Assembly: GCA_036023115.1 (NCBI GenBank)
Contig: JAYKKT010000037.1
Span: forward strand, 4,316,501-4,380,500
From: Brasenia schreberi
Lineage: Eukaryota > Streptophyta > Magnoliopsida > Nymphaeales > Cabombaceae
Length of the DNA: 64,000 nt
Reading direction: 5' to 3'
Shown: piece by piece, positions 23,601 to 35,923 of the stretch
How positions within the stretch are numbered: the first letter of the stretch is position 1
Layout of the letters: each line of letters opens with the position of its first letter
Made by a program: the position numbers and the translations under genes
Notes under the pieces: generated by a model
The model's input: only the letters and a program-made list of their open reading frames with translations
What the model was told of the DNA's origin: nothing
Database searches by the model: none

Positions 23601-26600
23601 TACCTTTCTTGAAAAATAAAATATGATCATTTAGACTTCTTTCATACCCCAAGATGTACACTACCTTACTGAATTTCTCGAACTATGGTCTTGGTGACTG
23701 TCTCAACCCATAAATAGCTTTATTCAATTTGCACACTGTATCATGAGAAGCTTTAATATTCATTCATGGAGAAAGTTCCATATAGACTTCTCCATTCAAG
23801 TCTCCTTGTAAGAAGGCATTTTTCACGTCTAGTTGCTATAGATCCAATCCCAAGTTTGTTATCATACTGAGAAGTATTCTTATGGAAGTAAGTTTTGTCT
23901 GAGGTGTGAAGGTTTCATTGTAGTCAATTTCATATGATTGATAGTATCCTTTGGCAACGAATCTTGCCTTATACCTTTCAATGGTGTCATTTGCCTTATA
24001 TTTAATAGTAAAAACCCACTTGCATCCCACTATATTTTTGTCAGGAGGAAGTTTTGTGATGATCCAAGTATTATTTTTCACAAGGGCATTCAATTCCTCT
24101 TCTATTGCAGCTTTCGATAAACGACACTTGTTTGCTTCTTTAAATTTTGTAGGAATCTTGTGTTTCTCAACATTCATAACAAAAGTTTGATAATTCTCAG
24201 AGGTATTAGCATAGGAAACACAATTAGTATGTTTACCTTTGCGAATGATAATAGGAATCTCCAAGTCTTCTTCTACTGGAAATTGAGGATTTGAGTTAGG
24301 AAAAAGATTTTTGGTTATGTAGTTTGTATAGGTTCCTGTTGAGAATAAATAATCTTCCTTGATCCTCTCTTGTACATTACAATCTACTTTGGTTCATTTG
24401 CCTTCTCTCCATAGTCGTCTGAATTATCTTTTGTCTCATTAGAAATTAAGAGAAGCACATAAGGAGTTATATTTTGAGAGGTAGCGGACTCCTCTTGAGA
24501 AGAATAATAGGGAGTAAATTTTGAGAAGGTGACATCCATGGATACATTTAGTCTCTTAAGGATAGGATCATAGCATTTATAACCTTTCTGAGAATTCAAA
24601 TAACAAAGAAAAATACACTTTACAGACCTAGAATCAAGTTTATCACGATCAGGTAGGTGAACCTGAACAAAATAGGTACAACCAAAGATTCGAGAAACTA
24701 TATGAAAGAGTTTTAATTCCTTATCAAGACATTTTATGGAACTGTCACCCTTGAGTGCACTATTAGGCATTCTATTTATTAGATGGATAGTAGTAAGAAC
24801 AACTTCCCTACAATAATATGTTGGAGTAAGAGAGTTCTGACTACCTCAAAAATATGATGATTTTTTCTTTCAGCTGTGCCGTTTTGCTGAGGTGTATAAG
24901 AACAAAAAGTCTGATGAAGAATACTATGTGTGTGTAGGTATTCCTGTAAATGCCTACTAATATATTCACTCCCATTATCTGAACGAAGAATTTTCACGTA
25001 AGTATTGAATTAAGTGAGAATAAATTTATGTACAATTGGAAAGATAATAGAAACCTCTGATTTTGATTTTATTAAGTAAATAATTGTAAGACACGTACAA
25101 TCATCAATAAAAGAGACAAAATACTTCGGACCAAACAATGAAGTAACTGGATTGGGACCCCATATATCAGAATGAAGGAGCTCAAAAGGTTGAGATCGCC
25201 TATAGTCACTAAAGGGATAAGGAGCTCTTTGGTGTTTCCCAAGTTGACACACTTCACATTCAAAATGAAATTTATTGGACTTGACTCTAACATAAGGTAA
25301 AACATATTGGAGCTTAGACACAGGCATATGACCTAGACCACAATGCGAAAGATGAATCCCCGCGTCTTTAACAATTGCAGTAAAGCACTATAAGAAGTTG
25401 TATGTTAAGGTGGTCTTTCAGGATCTATAAGCCCCTCTGTAGACTACCATGACCAAAGATTTTTACTGTCTTCATATTCTGAAACACATACCTAGTAAGA
25501 TTAAATGTTACACTACAATTCATAGTACGGGTCAATGAACTGACTGAAAGTAGATTTATAGGAAAGCTAGGGACATGACAGACTGATTTTAAATCTGTAA
25601 AACATGTGTGTATACTTCCTTGTTTAATCATATAAGAATGTGAACCATCTCTTAACACTAATTGGCTCCCGTTTTGGAAGAAAACTATATTCTGAAAAAT
25701 ATGATGATTTTTCTACCATGTGATTTGTGGCACCAGAATCAATAATCTAAGTTTTTGAAAGAAAGGGAGAAAATTTGGTACCCTTCACAGTATGTGTCAC
25801 CTGTGCTACTGTAGCCTGAGAAGAAGAGTGTTAAGAATTTTCAGATAATTTTGTTTCTAGGCCCTCTATCCTTTTAATAAGTTCCTTAATGCCATCAGTA
25901 TTGGGCGTTGGATTTTCACCAACATGAGAAACGTAGTTTCGAGTTCTAAAAAAACAGGTCTACCATGTAATTTTCAACAATTTTCTCTAGAATGTCTTGA
26001 TTTACCACAATGAGAACACATAATTTCATCATTCTCTTCAGAATGAAAACGACCACATCCACGATTTTGTTGTCCACCTCTTTCACGATAATGTGAGTTT
26101 TTCCCCTTGTTTGAAGTGCATGTTGTTCGGTAATAAAGGTGTTGGCCTCAAGATTTCTGCTATTTTCTTTCTGAATTAATGAGTATACTCTGCCAAGTGA
26201 AGGAATTTCTTTCTTGCCTAAAATGTTTATCTTTATTGACTCAAATTCTGAATTTATGTCCCATAATAAATAAAAAACTTTCTTTTTCTTAATTTCAACA
26301 TTTCTTTCGATGTAACAAGAACACTTAATATTTGTATAGAAAAGAAGTCCATCCCATAATTCTCGAAGATTTGCATAGTACTCACTAATAGAACAAGTTC
26401 ATTGTTTACATTTTCTGATCTTTTCCAATATCTCGTACTCTTTTGTAACATTCTTTTTTTCAGATATTGCACACCAAATTTCATGGGTAAATTCAAGAAA
26501 CATAAAGGTTTTTGCAATTGATTGGATCATAGACTAAGTAACCGGGATGATATCAAGGCGTCATCTCTTCTCCAACCAGGGTATTGTGCATGATGTGTGT

Positions 26601-29600
26601 CTGGTCTCGACATTTGACCCATTAGGTCAGCCCATCTCCCCCTTGCTATAACAATCAGTTTCACAAACCTAAACCATTCCAAGTAGTTTATGCAATCTAA
26701 CTTTGTTGATCGTAATATGAAAATTTTCTACTTTTTCATGTGTAGAATGTTTAGATATCACGAAAGGGCTTTCAACCCTCTTTCCTTTAGCAACCATTTA
26801 TCAAAAAATCGAATAAACCGACTTCTCACAATCTGTTTTTTTTGAACCAAGGTCCAAGCTTTAACACTGTTACTAGTATTACTTATAACCCAAGCGAATA
26901 ACTCCTTCAACACCTTGATTTCCAAAGAATAAGATGAGGTTTAATGTTGGAAATATTCAGAATCCAACACCTTGTTGTGGACGCCAAAATAGGGTTGATA
27001 ATGTTCTACACTTCATAGTGATGCAACCTTCATGCGTGCAGTTTATCGTGGAGTCCAGATCAAAGGGCATCAATGCTGAGATCACTACCGTGGAGTCCAG
27101 ATCAAAGGTTGAAGATGTTGTTTATCCTTTATACAAAGAAGCTTTTGCCAAAGGAGGCGCTGAATTCACGAGGAAGAAGGACGAGAACTAAACCCATTAG
27201 GCGATGTACGATTAAGGGTTGTTCGATCCTATGGATGAAGAGGACGAGAAATTTTGTGATTTTATGCAGGAGATGGTGTCGATGATGAACCATACGAAAA
27301 ACGAGAAGGACAGTTTTGAAGACCTTCAGAAATCTGTTGCTCAGGCCATAACAAACTTTTTGGAGTGTAGGAACTTATTTTTTTCTTCGCGCATGTTCAG
27401 ATTACTAACTGTCTCTTAATTAAAAAAAAAAATTGATCTTCTTTCTCAAAAAAACTGATTTAAAAGCCTTATAGGCTTTGATATCATGTTATAAATACTA
27501 TATGATTAAAAGGTAATAAGAAGAACTTACAAATATTGGCAGATCAGAGGCATTCCTCTAATATGACCATAGCAGGATTTCGACGCCTTCTTCCTGGCTG
27601 CCGTACAACCTCTCTTCTTTTCTTAACTTCACACTTAACCCTAATAATCCTATTTATAAGTACTATCTAAATTGAATGACTAATTTACCTCTAAGCGTAA
27701 TTAAGTATTACTAAATAGACATAAACTATAAGTTTTATTACAATCTCTAACAAGAGTGAATAATCAATAAGAATAAAAAAGCTTTTTAGAGGTTAAGAAT
27801 CACGAAATCTGTAAAACACTCAAATTTTTCAGTGAAAAATCGGATAGAATGCAAAAGAAAAGAGGTATGCCATATATTTGACAAAAACCCTAGAGATGGG
27901 GAGTTGAATTGGGTAAAACACTCGAGAATCTTGTGAATAAACCACAAAATAAACAAGAAAAAAGTAAGAAGAGGATTTGGAAGCAAGGGAATGTCGTGAA
28001 AAGGGTTTAGGAAGAAGTAAAAATGAATTTCGCAACTTTCATATCTTATAACACACATCAACGTCGACTCGTACGATATGGGGTGTATCGTATGATACGG
28101 TACGATAAACTCTCGTATCGTATGGTACAGTACGATATGGCACGATAAATCGCTTATTGCGATATGTGCTCCTGTATCGTACCGTATCCTCATACGATAC
28201 ACGATAAAATCGTATCATATCATATGTACGATACAATTTTTATAACATTGACCAAAACTCCCAAAAACATTCATCCACTTTATATATTACCACAAATTTA
28301 TCCACTTCATATTTTACCACAAATTTATCAAAAACATATTCACTTACTTCATATATTATCATTTAAAAAAGAAAAGATAATAACATAAGTAGATAGAAAA
28401 TAAATATGGAAAAAACAAAAAAACAATATATCACAAGGAAACAAAGGGTGCCATCGCACTACTGTTGTTGTTAATGCTGGAGTGGTGGTGCCATCGAGGT
28501 TGGACCGCCAAAGATGCCTCTCCCTAGCCGAATATAAGTAAGGGCATATTGCACGTATCGCACGATATGTGTAATACAACCATGAGGTGATAAATACACA
28601 TGTTTTGATACAACCCTTGTATTGTCCAATACGGGGTGATACATATAAGACTGTATAAAAGGGTGTTACGTGAAATAGTTTTTTGATAACCTAGGGAAAA
28701 AGGCCTTCGCCTTGTTAGCACGAAAAGCCAGTTGGAGCGAGTGATGTATTGCATGCTAGTAGGAGGTGCACGGTTTGGCTTAACTAGCCTCACTAAGGTG
28801 AGGTAGAGGCGATATAGTTGAGGTTAGGATGAAGCATCTCCTCACAGCGGAGTGAGCAAAAGAAAGGACATAGTATAAGTACATGAGGAAACTTGGGGTC
28901 ATTGCTAAAAATATAAACCCATTAGGTGCTCTGCAAATACTAACTCCGAGAAAATTTATGCAAAGTGAGAGACATCTATGGTGTTGAAGTCTAGAAGACC
29001 TAGAGGAAACAAGTCAAGAGAAAAGAAAGGTAATGGACATGGCCAGTTGGGATATTCCCAATCTATGGTGTGTAGTACACCCTAGTGTGCCTTGGATGTT
29101 TGATTTGATCAACAATGTCGTAGAGCCTTAACATCCTGTGGTAGCAAAAGAGTGAGTATTGTTGTTATTGGTACTAAAAGGGTTCGGCTAGCACCATTCA
29201 AAAGAAGGAAGGACTGAGGAGGAGAAAGAGGTCCTCAGTGTGGCTTCGGCATTCTCGGTACCTTGTTGACTGATTCTAACCTTATCATCCCTATACCCTT
29301 AGGTGGGGTTGGCTAAAGGGTGCATCATGGATTCATGAGGACTTGCTAGAAGGTTGCTTGTACTAATACTATGTTTTGCCAAGCATGCATAATGTTGGAG
29401 TTCTGTTGTGGTCTGTTGCAGTGATGCTGGAAAGATCGTAACCCTCTTGACAGATCTAACCATGTTTTATGTTGGCTGTCTTCTACCTAACATAATCCTC
29501 TTTGTTTATGGGGACTTCACTTGGTACCGGCTGTTGTAAGGGTGAACCTCACAAGACGAGTTTGCCAGCTAAGATAATTTATCCCACGGCCTCCAAGTAG

Positions 29601-32600
29601 TTGACTGACCTGGATGACTTTGTTGAAGGATGTTGGTTTTATGGAGCCTTTACTCCATCTGATGCAGCAAACTCCCTCCAGTTCACTTTATAGCCATACT
29701 AGTACTTGGAATGAGTCTAGTTGTAAGATATCCTTATCGCTTATTTGTTGATTGAAAGATTCTAAGATAAGTAGCATATTATAAGATAGTATTCGAAGAT
29801 GATGCTTATATGGAGCATGTTAAAGTCTACTCTGCATGCTGGGCTTGTGGAACATGGTAACCATATGTTGCATTTGAGCTGAGGTGGCGGGGAGGGAGCA
29901 ACTTAAAAAAGATCCTTGTTTGATCTTTACATTCATCATCATTAATGCTATTAGGTAGAGTTCTCCGTCCTTTTTTTGCTTTTTCTACTTGTGGCATATC
30001 TTTTGTAATTTTGGATTTGTATAAAATTTGCATCGTTCTGTCTAGTCTACTATATTTTAAGGTGCGCAGTATGCTGCAGCAATATTATGGACCCTCCTGA
30101 TAAAGCACTCCTTATACTTGCACTGGCGCTTTCATGTTCACCTCTGTGTTTTCTTTCTTTGATAATGATCTTTTATTTGTTGTTCATGTTTTTCTTTTCA
30201 TGGTTTGTCATTCATTAATCAATTCAAACTTGAACTTGGGAATCTTATTAAGTTATGCAATGAATCATTACTCAACAACAACAACAACAACTAAGCCTTT
30301 TCCCATACTAAACTTTGTCGGCTACATGGTTTCTTTGTTTCCACAGAGCCCTATCATGTGCCATGTTAGCAATTAACTCACAATAAGCTAGATCATTCTT
30401 TATTGTTTCTTTCCAACACTTTTGTGGTCGTCCTCTACCTCTTTTAATACTTTGAAAATCTAGTTTTTCATGCCTTATTATAGGTTCTTTTGATTTTCTT
30501 TTTATGTTCAAACCATCTTAAATGATATTCTCTCATTTTATCCTCTATTGGTACCACACATAATTTATTTCTAATAACCTCATTATGTATACGATTTTTT
30601 CTTGTATGGTCACTCATCCATCTCAACATCTTCATTTCTTACACAGACATCTTTTGTACATGTTGATGATTAATTGCCCAACACTCATAACCATAAAACA
30701 TGGCAGGTCTAATTGCTGCTCTATAATATTTACCTTTTAACTTTAATGGTATCTTCTTATCACAAAGAATACTTGATGCTCCTCTCCATTTTAACCAACC
30801 AGCATTAATTCTATGCGTAACATCTCCATCAATTCTTTTATAACTCTGAAAAATTTACCCTAGGTATTTAAAACTTTCCTTTTGGGAGATGCAGTGTATG
30901 CCAATTTTAATTTTTATGTCCTATGAAGTAACCAAATGATCAAACTTACATTCCATATATTCTGTCTTTGTTCTACTAAGTCGGAAGCCTTTACTTTCTA
31001 ATATTTCTCTCAATAGTTCCAATTTTCTATTAACTTTTTCCTTAGACTCCTCCACTAACATAATGTCATGTGCAAATAACATACACCAAGGTACTTCATC
31101 TTGAATATGTTTTGTTAACTCATCAATCACCATTATAAATAAGTATGGACTTAAAGTTGATCCTTAATGTAACCCAATATTAACTTCAAAGAAGTCTATC
31201 ATTCCTTCATGAGTTCTCACACATATTTTTGTACCATCGTACATATCTCTTATAAGGTTTATGTATGTCAATGGGATACCTCTTTTTTCGAAGGTTCTCC
31301 AAAGAACCTCCCTCGGTACCCTATCGTAAGCTTTTTCTAGATCAATAGCTCTAAAATATTCCATAAGACGTCTCAAAAGGTGAATCGCTTCAAAAGTAGA
31401 TATGCCTGGCATGAATCCAAATTGGTTCTCTGTTGTACTTGATACTTGTCTTAACCTACGTTCAATAATTGTTTCCCACAATTTCATAGTATGACTCATT
31501 AACTTTACTCTGTAATTCACATAATTCTGAATGTCTCCCTTGTTCTTATATATGGGTATAAGTATACTCGCTCTCCATTCCTTGGGCATCTTTTGATTTC
31601 TCCATATTTCATTAAATAGTCTTGTGAGCCAAGTGATTCATGCTAGGATTTTATAAACTTCTATAGGAATCATAGGATTTTCCAAACTTCTATAGGAATA
31701 TTGTTTGATCCTACCGATTTACCATCCTTCATATGTTTAAGAGCCTCTTTGACTTCATTTTTTTTAATACGTCGATAGAAATTGTGGTTTATATACTTTT
31801 CTGATTTGGCTAACTCTTCAAACCTAATACTAACATCTTTATTTCCATTAAAAAGCTTATAAAAATAGTTTTTTCATCTATTTCTTATATCATCATTAGC
31901 CACTATAATTTTTTCATCATCGTCTTTGAAGCATCTAACATAATTAAGATCTTTAATTTTCTTATCTCTAGCCTAACTATCTTAAAAATATCTCTTTCAC
32001 CCTATTTTGAGTTGAGTTCTTTATATAAATCTTCCCAAATTTTAGCTTTTGCTTTACTGACGGCCTTTTTTGCTTTCTTATAAGCCTATAAAGTTTCACT
32101 AGTTTTCTTAGCATAATGTAATTTATAATATGCCCTCTTTGCCTTAATTTTATTTTGCATTACTTCACTCCACCACCAAGCTTCTTTTTGTGCTGGTACA
32201 CCTCCCTTAGATTCACCTAACACCACATTCGCCACTTTCCTAATATGTATAGCCATATTGTTCCACATATCACAAGGTACCAACATAATTCCAAGCATCT
32301 CCTTGAAGGACTTTCTGTTTAAATATATATTCTTTCTCGCTTTTGAGGTTCTACCATTTAGTTTGAATAGCTTGATGCACTCTTTTCTTCTTTGTCTATT
32401 TTTTTATTTGCAAATCCATAACTAAAAGTCGATGTCGGGTGGTTAAGCTTTCTCTTGGAATTACCTTGCAATCTTTACAACACACTCTATCTTTTTTTTC
32501 TACAAATAAAGTAATCTATTTGTGTTCGTGATAAGCCACTCTTATAAGTAATTAAATGTTCATCTCATTTTTTGAAGATTGTATTGACTATAAAGAGATC

Positions 32601-34399
32601 ATATGCCATAGCAAAATTTAAAATCTCCCTACCTTCCTTATTTATATCCCCAAAGCCAAAGTTTCCACGAATACCTTGATATCCTAATGCCTCTTTACCG
32701 ACATGGTCCATTTAAGTCTCCTCCTAAACAAATCATCTCCCTTTGTGGAATTCTTTGAATCACCTTATCTAACTCTTCTCAAAAAGCCGTCTTTCTACTA
32801 TCTTCTAGTAATACTTGGGGTGCATAAGCACAAACTATATTCAAAACCTCTACTCCTAATACTAATTTCAATGTCATGATTCGGTCACCATATCGTTGTA
32901 TGTCTACTACACTATCCTTTAAATCTTTATTTATGATAATACCAACTCCGTTTCGGGCATTTTCCTTACTTGAGTACCATAATTTAAAACATAAATCCTC
33001 AATCTTCTTTGCTTTTTCTCCAACCCACTTTATCTCTTGTCAACATAGAATATGAATCTTTCTCCGAATCATAGTATCTACCACCTCCATTAGCTTATCG
33101 GACAATGTTCCGATATTTCAAGAACCAATACGAATCTTATTATCTAGAACTAGTTTCTTTACCTCGCATCCGTCCATATTGAAAATGTGGAGACTCTCTC
33201 TGTAATTTATTAACTACATTTGGGCGGCAATGCAGCGGAACTAATTTCTTTATCCATACTCGTCCATGATGTGGGAACCCTCTCTGCAATTGATTCACTA
33301 CATTCGGCGAAAATGTAGCGGCCCTTGCTCACTTTTCACTGTATTCGGGCTCTGTAGTGCACCGCTAGGCGGGGACACCCTAAAGCAATGCTCATAATTT
33401 GTGTAATCCATGGTATAAAAATCCGACAAAGTTTTACGCTGACTGTCGGAAGTCTAACACAACCCTTCTCCTTTATCCGGGCTTGGGACCACAATGAATC
33501 ATTACTCGACAAAGTAAATTCAAAGGTGTCCACATTTTTATTTCTTTGCAGTTGTCAAGTTTCAATTGATCATATGCATCTCTTCATGTCACATGTCCTA
33601 GTCTTTTACGAATCCAAAGGTCATACTTGGTATGTTCGTAGATTACATGTGTAGCTTGTCTTCTTGAATGCGTGAGATGAGTAATCAACAACCTTAGATG
33701 GTGACCTTCCTTGCGGAATTTTTCAGTGTCTTTCCCTTTTATAGCTGGATCTTTTATAGACGTCCATGTGCCCTTCTCCATGGAGTACGTTCATAACTTG
33801 CAAAATCCTGCTCTCACTAAAAGCATCCTCATCTGATATCCCTTGCCTTCTTTTTGGTAGTACTGACCTTTAAGCACATTACATCCAATGGAGTTGTGGA
33901 GTAACTTACAAACTAGATCCAGTCGGCCCTCATCACACTTCTGAACTATTCTCAATGGTAACCTTTCAGTTTTCATTCATCGCACTTGATAGTTTGTTTC
34001 AAGTTCATGGTGCTGTTGGACATGGCCACAGTGGCCATCTAGCCATTCCCCAGCTATGCATATGTGTGGAACGATAACAAATAAGGCTATTTCAGTTCAT
34101 GCAACATAGTTCACAACTTATAGATGTGCATATGCGTGGAACAGTAATAAATAATAGATATTCCCCAGCTATGTCCATACAGTTTTAAGTGATTTTGTTT
34201 CAGTGGTGCTTTGCCTCCTGCAAATTTGAACTTATGTAAACTTACAGGTAGGAGCATTTCAACAGCAATCTCTGCTGGAGCTGCTTTGGCATTTACATCT
34301 GCTATCATTGATATAGGCGGTCAAACTACGCGAGCTGACACAGGGAAGGAGTACCTTCCTTACACCACTGAGAAGAGGCCTTCCACCACAGAACAATAA
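16951..34399 (+). CDS. OEP16-3: OEP16-3-like Tim17/Tim22/Tim23-family membrane protein, two exons
   Basis: Exon 1 is 16951-17281 and exon 2 is 34248-34399, together 483 nt or 160 residues, close to the Arabidopsis protein (At2g42210, 159 residues by memory). Exon 1 gives [19 protein letters not shown], then [35 protein letters not shown] and [18 protein letters not shown]. Exon 2 gives [19 protein letters not shown], then [19 protein letters not shown]. The junction splits a Gly codon in phase 1. The family has four glycine-rich membrane helices; here they fall at about residues 24-40, 66-83, 97-110 and 115-130. The orthologue has been described both as an outer-envelope preprotein/amino-acid channel relative and as the B14.7 subunit of mitochondrial complex I, so location is uncertain. 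The second half of the protein depends on splicing over nearly 17 kb. Confidence 0.93.
17521..17649 (+). other. Short coding-like stretch in the OEP16-3 intron
   Basis: An open frame without ATG encodes [18 protein letters not shown], then [19 protein letters not shown], and ends in a TAG at 17647. It starts 240 bp after exon 1. It could be an alternative terminal exon, a captured gene fragment, or chance. I do not recognise the peptide. Confidence 0.25.
20565..20647 (-). mobile_element. 83-bp RTE LINE tail insertion (RTE-m1) with perfect TSD
   Basis: It consists only of a (CAA)n tract and the last ~50 bp of the RTE family (aactaagccttttcccatac...). It is flanked by the identical 18-mer CTTAACTAAATGTACAAT at 20547-20564 and 20648-20665, which proves a distinct insertion into hAT-1. 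Confidence 0.92.
22305..22593 (-). repeat. 3' LTR of Copia-B
   Basis: 289 bp, colinear with 27487-27752 but with about 23 extra bases (tattaataagacccataatg region) missing from the other copy. Confidence 0.9.
26930..27430 (+). other. Non-viral-looking insert in the Copia-B leader, opposite strand
   Basis: Between the primer-binding site and gag lies some 690 bp instead of a short leader. On the plus strand it reads like protein in two frames: [20 protein letters not shown] (ending 27191) and [37 protein letters not shown] (27230-27350). It also holds two identical 20-mers, cgtggagtccagatcaaagg. It may be a captured host fragment. I do not recognise the source. Confidence 0.35.
27487..27752 (-). 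repeat. 5' LTR of Copia-B
   Basis: 266 bp, TGTTATAAAT...ATCTCTAACA, followed on its inner side by the tRNA-Met-type primer-binding site. Confidence 0.9.
28251..30257. other. Unassigned intron sequence
   Basis: Low-complexity AT sequence is followed, from about 28600, by less AT-rich DNA without recognisable coding. It may be the remains of another element (for example the ggttcggctagcacc and aaccatgttttatgttgg stretches), but no LTR pair or domain was seen. Confidence 0.4.
30274..33491 (-). mobile_element. Full-length RTE LINE (RTE-3) with perfect 16-bp TSD
   Basis: The element is 3,218 bp and flanked by identical CAATGAATCATTACTC at 30258-30273 and 33492-33507. The 3' (CAA)n tail lies at 30274 and the 5' end (gtcccaagcccggataaagg on the minus strand) at 33491. 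Coding remnants on the minus strand include endonuclease motifs (~33120-32480) and reverse transcriptase ([34 protein letters not shown], 31589-31164). The catalytic box is FAHD (31065-31076). A short direct duplication of tttctataggaat-type sequence occurs near 31650-31700. Stop codons and frameshifts are present. It defines the family's full length. Confidence 0.93.
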
Positions 34400-35146
34400 A
34401 ATCTCTTCACTGGAATAAGTAGCAAGCTTTGTGAGCACTTTGGCCTTGGTGAAGCTGTTGGGTACAAATTCCTTGTTGCCTTCTGCTTTGTTTTCATGCA
34501 TGTTCACATCGACCTTGATCTTGATGCTTTGTGAGAATGGACATTTTTTAGTTCTGATAAAATGGTAATTTACTTTATTGCACTCCAAATGCTGCTGCAC
34601 TTATTAAGCTTCAGGTTTTGATTCTGTGTTCCATCTGTATTCAGACTTGTGGCTTGAACTTTGGTTTCGATACTACATATCAAATGAAGCTTCTTTGCGC
34701 CCTTTTGTCGCCGTCTTATTCAACCAATCGCTGTACCTGTTGAGTTATGTTTATGATAGGACTTCGAAAAGGGCATCAACAATTGAATGCTGCTTGTTTC
34801 CCTGTATTTAGAACTGAGCAGGGAAAATCAAGTATACCAAAAATAACTCTTTCTGTAGTCCCCTAGTTTTCCAACATCCAAAGTAGCTAAGGTCATTGTG
34901 ATGTTGGTTCCTTCATGCAAAGGTTCCTGGAGTTTGAAGATTCTGTCTAGTATTTTAGAACAAATTTACATATATGTACTGGTAAATGAACCCAATCGTG
35001 TTTATTTCGTTGCATTTGGTATGTCCCTTCTTGGACACGAAATCACAGCTATGGCTCTGATTAAGTTTGGCTGGTAGGCATCACTGGAATTTGGATTACT
35101 TAAGGTCCCGCCTTTGAATCTTGATGGCAATTCGTTTTGTTTGGTT
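34400..35146 (+). other. Downstream region of OEP16-3
   Basis: This probably contains the 3' untranslated region. A possible polyadenylation signal (aataaa) overlaps the stop codon at 34395-34400; nothing else is recognised. Confidence 0.5.
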
Positions 35147-35159
35147 AGATCGTAAAGCT

Positions 35160-35910
35160 ATGGAGAGAAACATTAGAAAGCAAAGGCCTCCGACTTAGTA
35201 GAACAAAGACATAATATATGGAATGTAAGTTTGATCATTTGGTTACTTCAGAGGACATAGAAATTAAAATTGGCACATATTGCATTCCCCAAAAGGAAAG
35301 TTTTAAATACCTAGGGTCAATTTTTCACAGTGATGGAAGAATTGATGGAGATGTTACACATAGAATTAATGCTGGTTGGTTAAAATGGAGAGGAACATCA
35401 GGTATTCTTTGCGATAAAAAGATACCATTAAAATTAAAAGGTAAATATTATAGAGCAACAATTAGGCCTGCCATGTTTTATGGTTGAGTGTTGGGCAGTT
35501 AATCATCATGTAAGTACAAAAGATGTCTGTAGATGTCTGCGACAGAAATGAAGATGTTGAGATGGATGAGTGGTCATACAACAAAAGACCGTATACATAA
35601 CGAGGTTATTAGAAACAAATTAGGAGTAGCACCAATAGAGGATAAAATGAGAGAACATCGTTTAAGATGGTTTGGACATATAGAAAGAAGATCAAAAGAA
35701 GAACCGGTAAGAAGGTTAGAAAAACTAAATTTGAAAAATATTAAAAGAGGATGACCACAAAAGCGTTGGAAAGAAACAATAAAGAATGATCTAGCTTATT
35801 GGGAGTTAACTGCTAACATGGCACACGATAGGGATCTGTGGAAACAAAGAATCCATGTAGCCGACCCCATCTAGTATGGGAAAAGGCTTAGTTGTTGTTG
35901 TTGTTGTTGT
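35160..35910 (+). mobile_element. 5'-truncated RTE LINE (RTE-4) with TSD
   Basis: A 751-bp copy starts after the catalytic box (ctatggagagaaacatt) and ends in a (GTT)n tail. It is flanked by agatcgtaaagct (35147-35159) and agattgtaaagct (35911-35923), a 13-bp duplication with one change. Frames read [20 protein letters not shown] and [20 protein letters not shown]. Confidence 0.92.
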
Positions 35911-35923
35911 AGATTGTAAAGCT

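Larger units (their letters stand above)
22305..27752 (-). mobile_element. Copia LTR retrotransposon (Copia-B) with both LTRs
   Basis: LTRs are 27487-27752 (5' side on the minus strand) and 22305-22593, both TGTTA...TAACA. The flanking 5-mers are atagt (22300-22304) and agagt (27753-27757), a likely 5-bp duplication with one change. The primer-binding site next to the 5' LTR reads tgatatcaaagcc on the minus strand, and a polypurine tract (aacttgagggggag) abuts the 3' LTR. In order on the minus strand: gag from about 26800, an intact zinc knuckle [14 protein letters not shown] near 26020, a protease and pre-integrase region to 25425, integrase ([34 protein letters not shown], 25330-24780), reverse transcriptase ([30 protein letters not shown], ~24050-23560) and RNase H ([14 protein letters not shown], ~22920). 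Several stops and frameshifts interrupt the polyprotein. Confidence 0.92.
19008..28250 (-). mobile_element. hAT-type DNA transposon (hAT-1) with nested insertions, decayed
   Basis: Ends are inverted repeats of the form (C/A)AATGTTRTAAAAA, at 19008 and ending at 28250, with flanks gctaaaac and accaaaac that resemble an 8-bp duplication. Subterminal DNA is rich in TATCGTATGATACGATA-like palindromes. Coding remnants on the minus strand, in order, are a BED-type finger ([10 protein letters not shown]...[10 protein letters not shown], ~22240-22150), a DUF659-like segment ([40 protein letters not shown], ~21830-21260, partly duplicated internally), [10 protein letters not shown] and DNLL... (~21200), and a hAT C-terminal dimerisation segment ([38 protein letters not shown], ~20075-19870). 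An acidic tail follows. Stops and frame changes make it inactive. It contains RTE-m1 and Copia-B. Confidence 0.82.
17282..34247 (+). other. 16,966-bp intron of OEP16-3 carrying nested transposons
   Basis: The donor is AGAG|gttagg at 17281/17282 and the acceptor cttacag ends at 34247. Inside are hAT-1 (19008-28250), which contains Copia-B and a LINE tail, and RTE-3 (30274-33491). Positions 17282-19007 and 33508-34247 show no assigned element. Confidence 0.9.
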
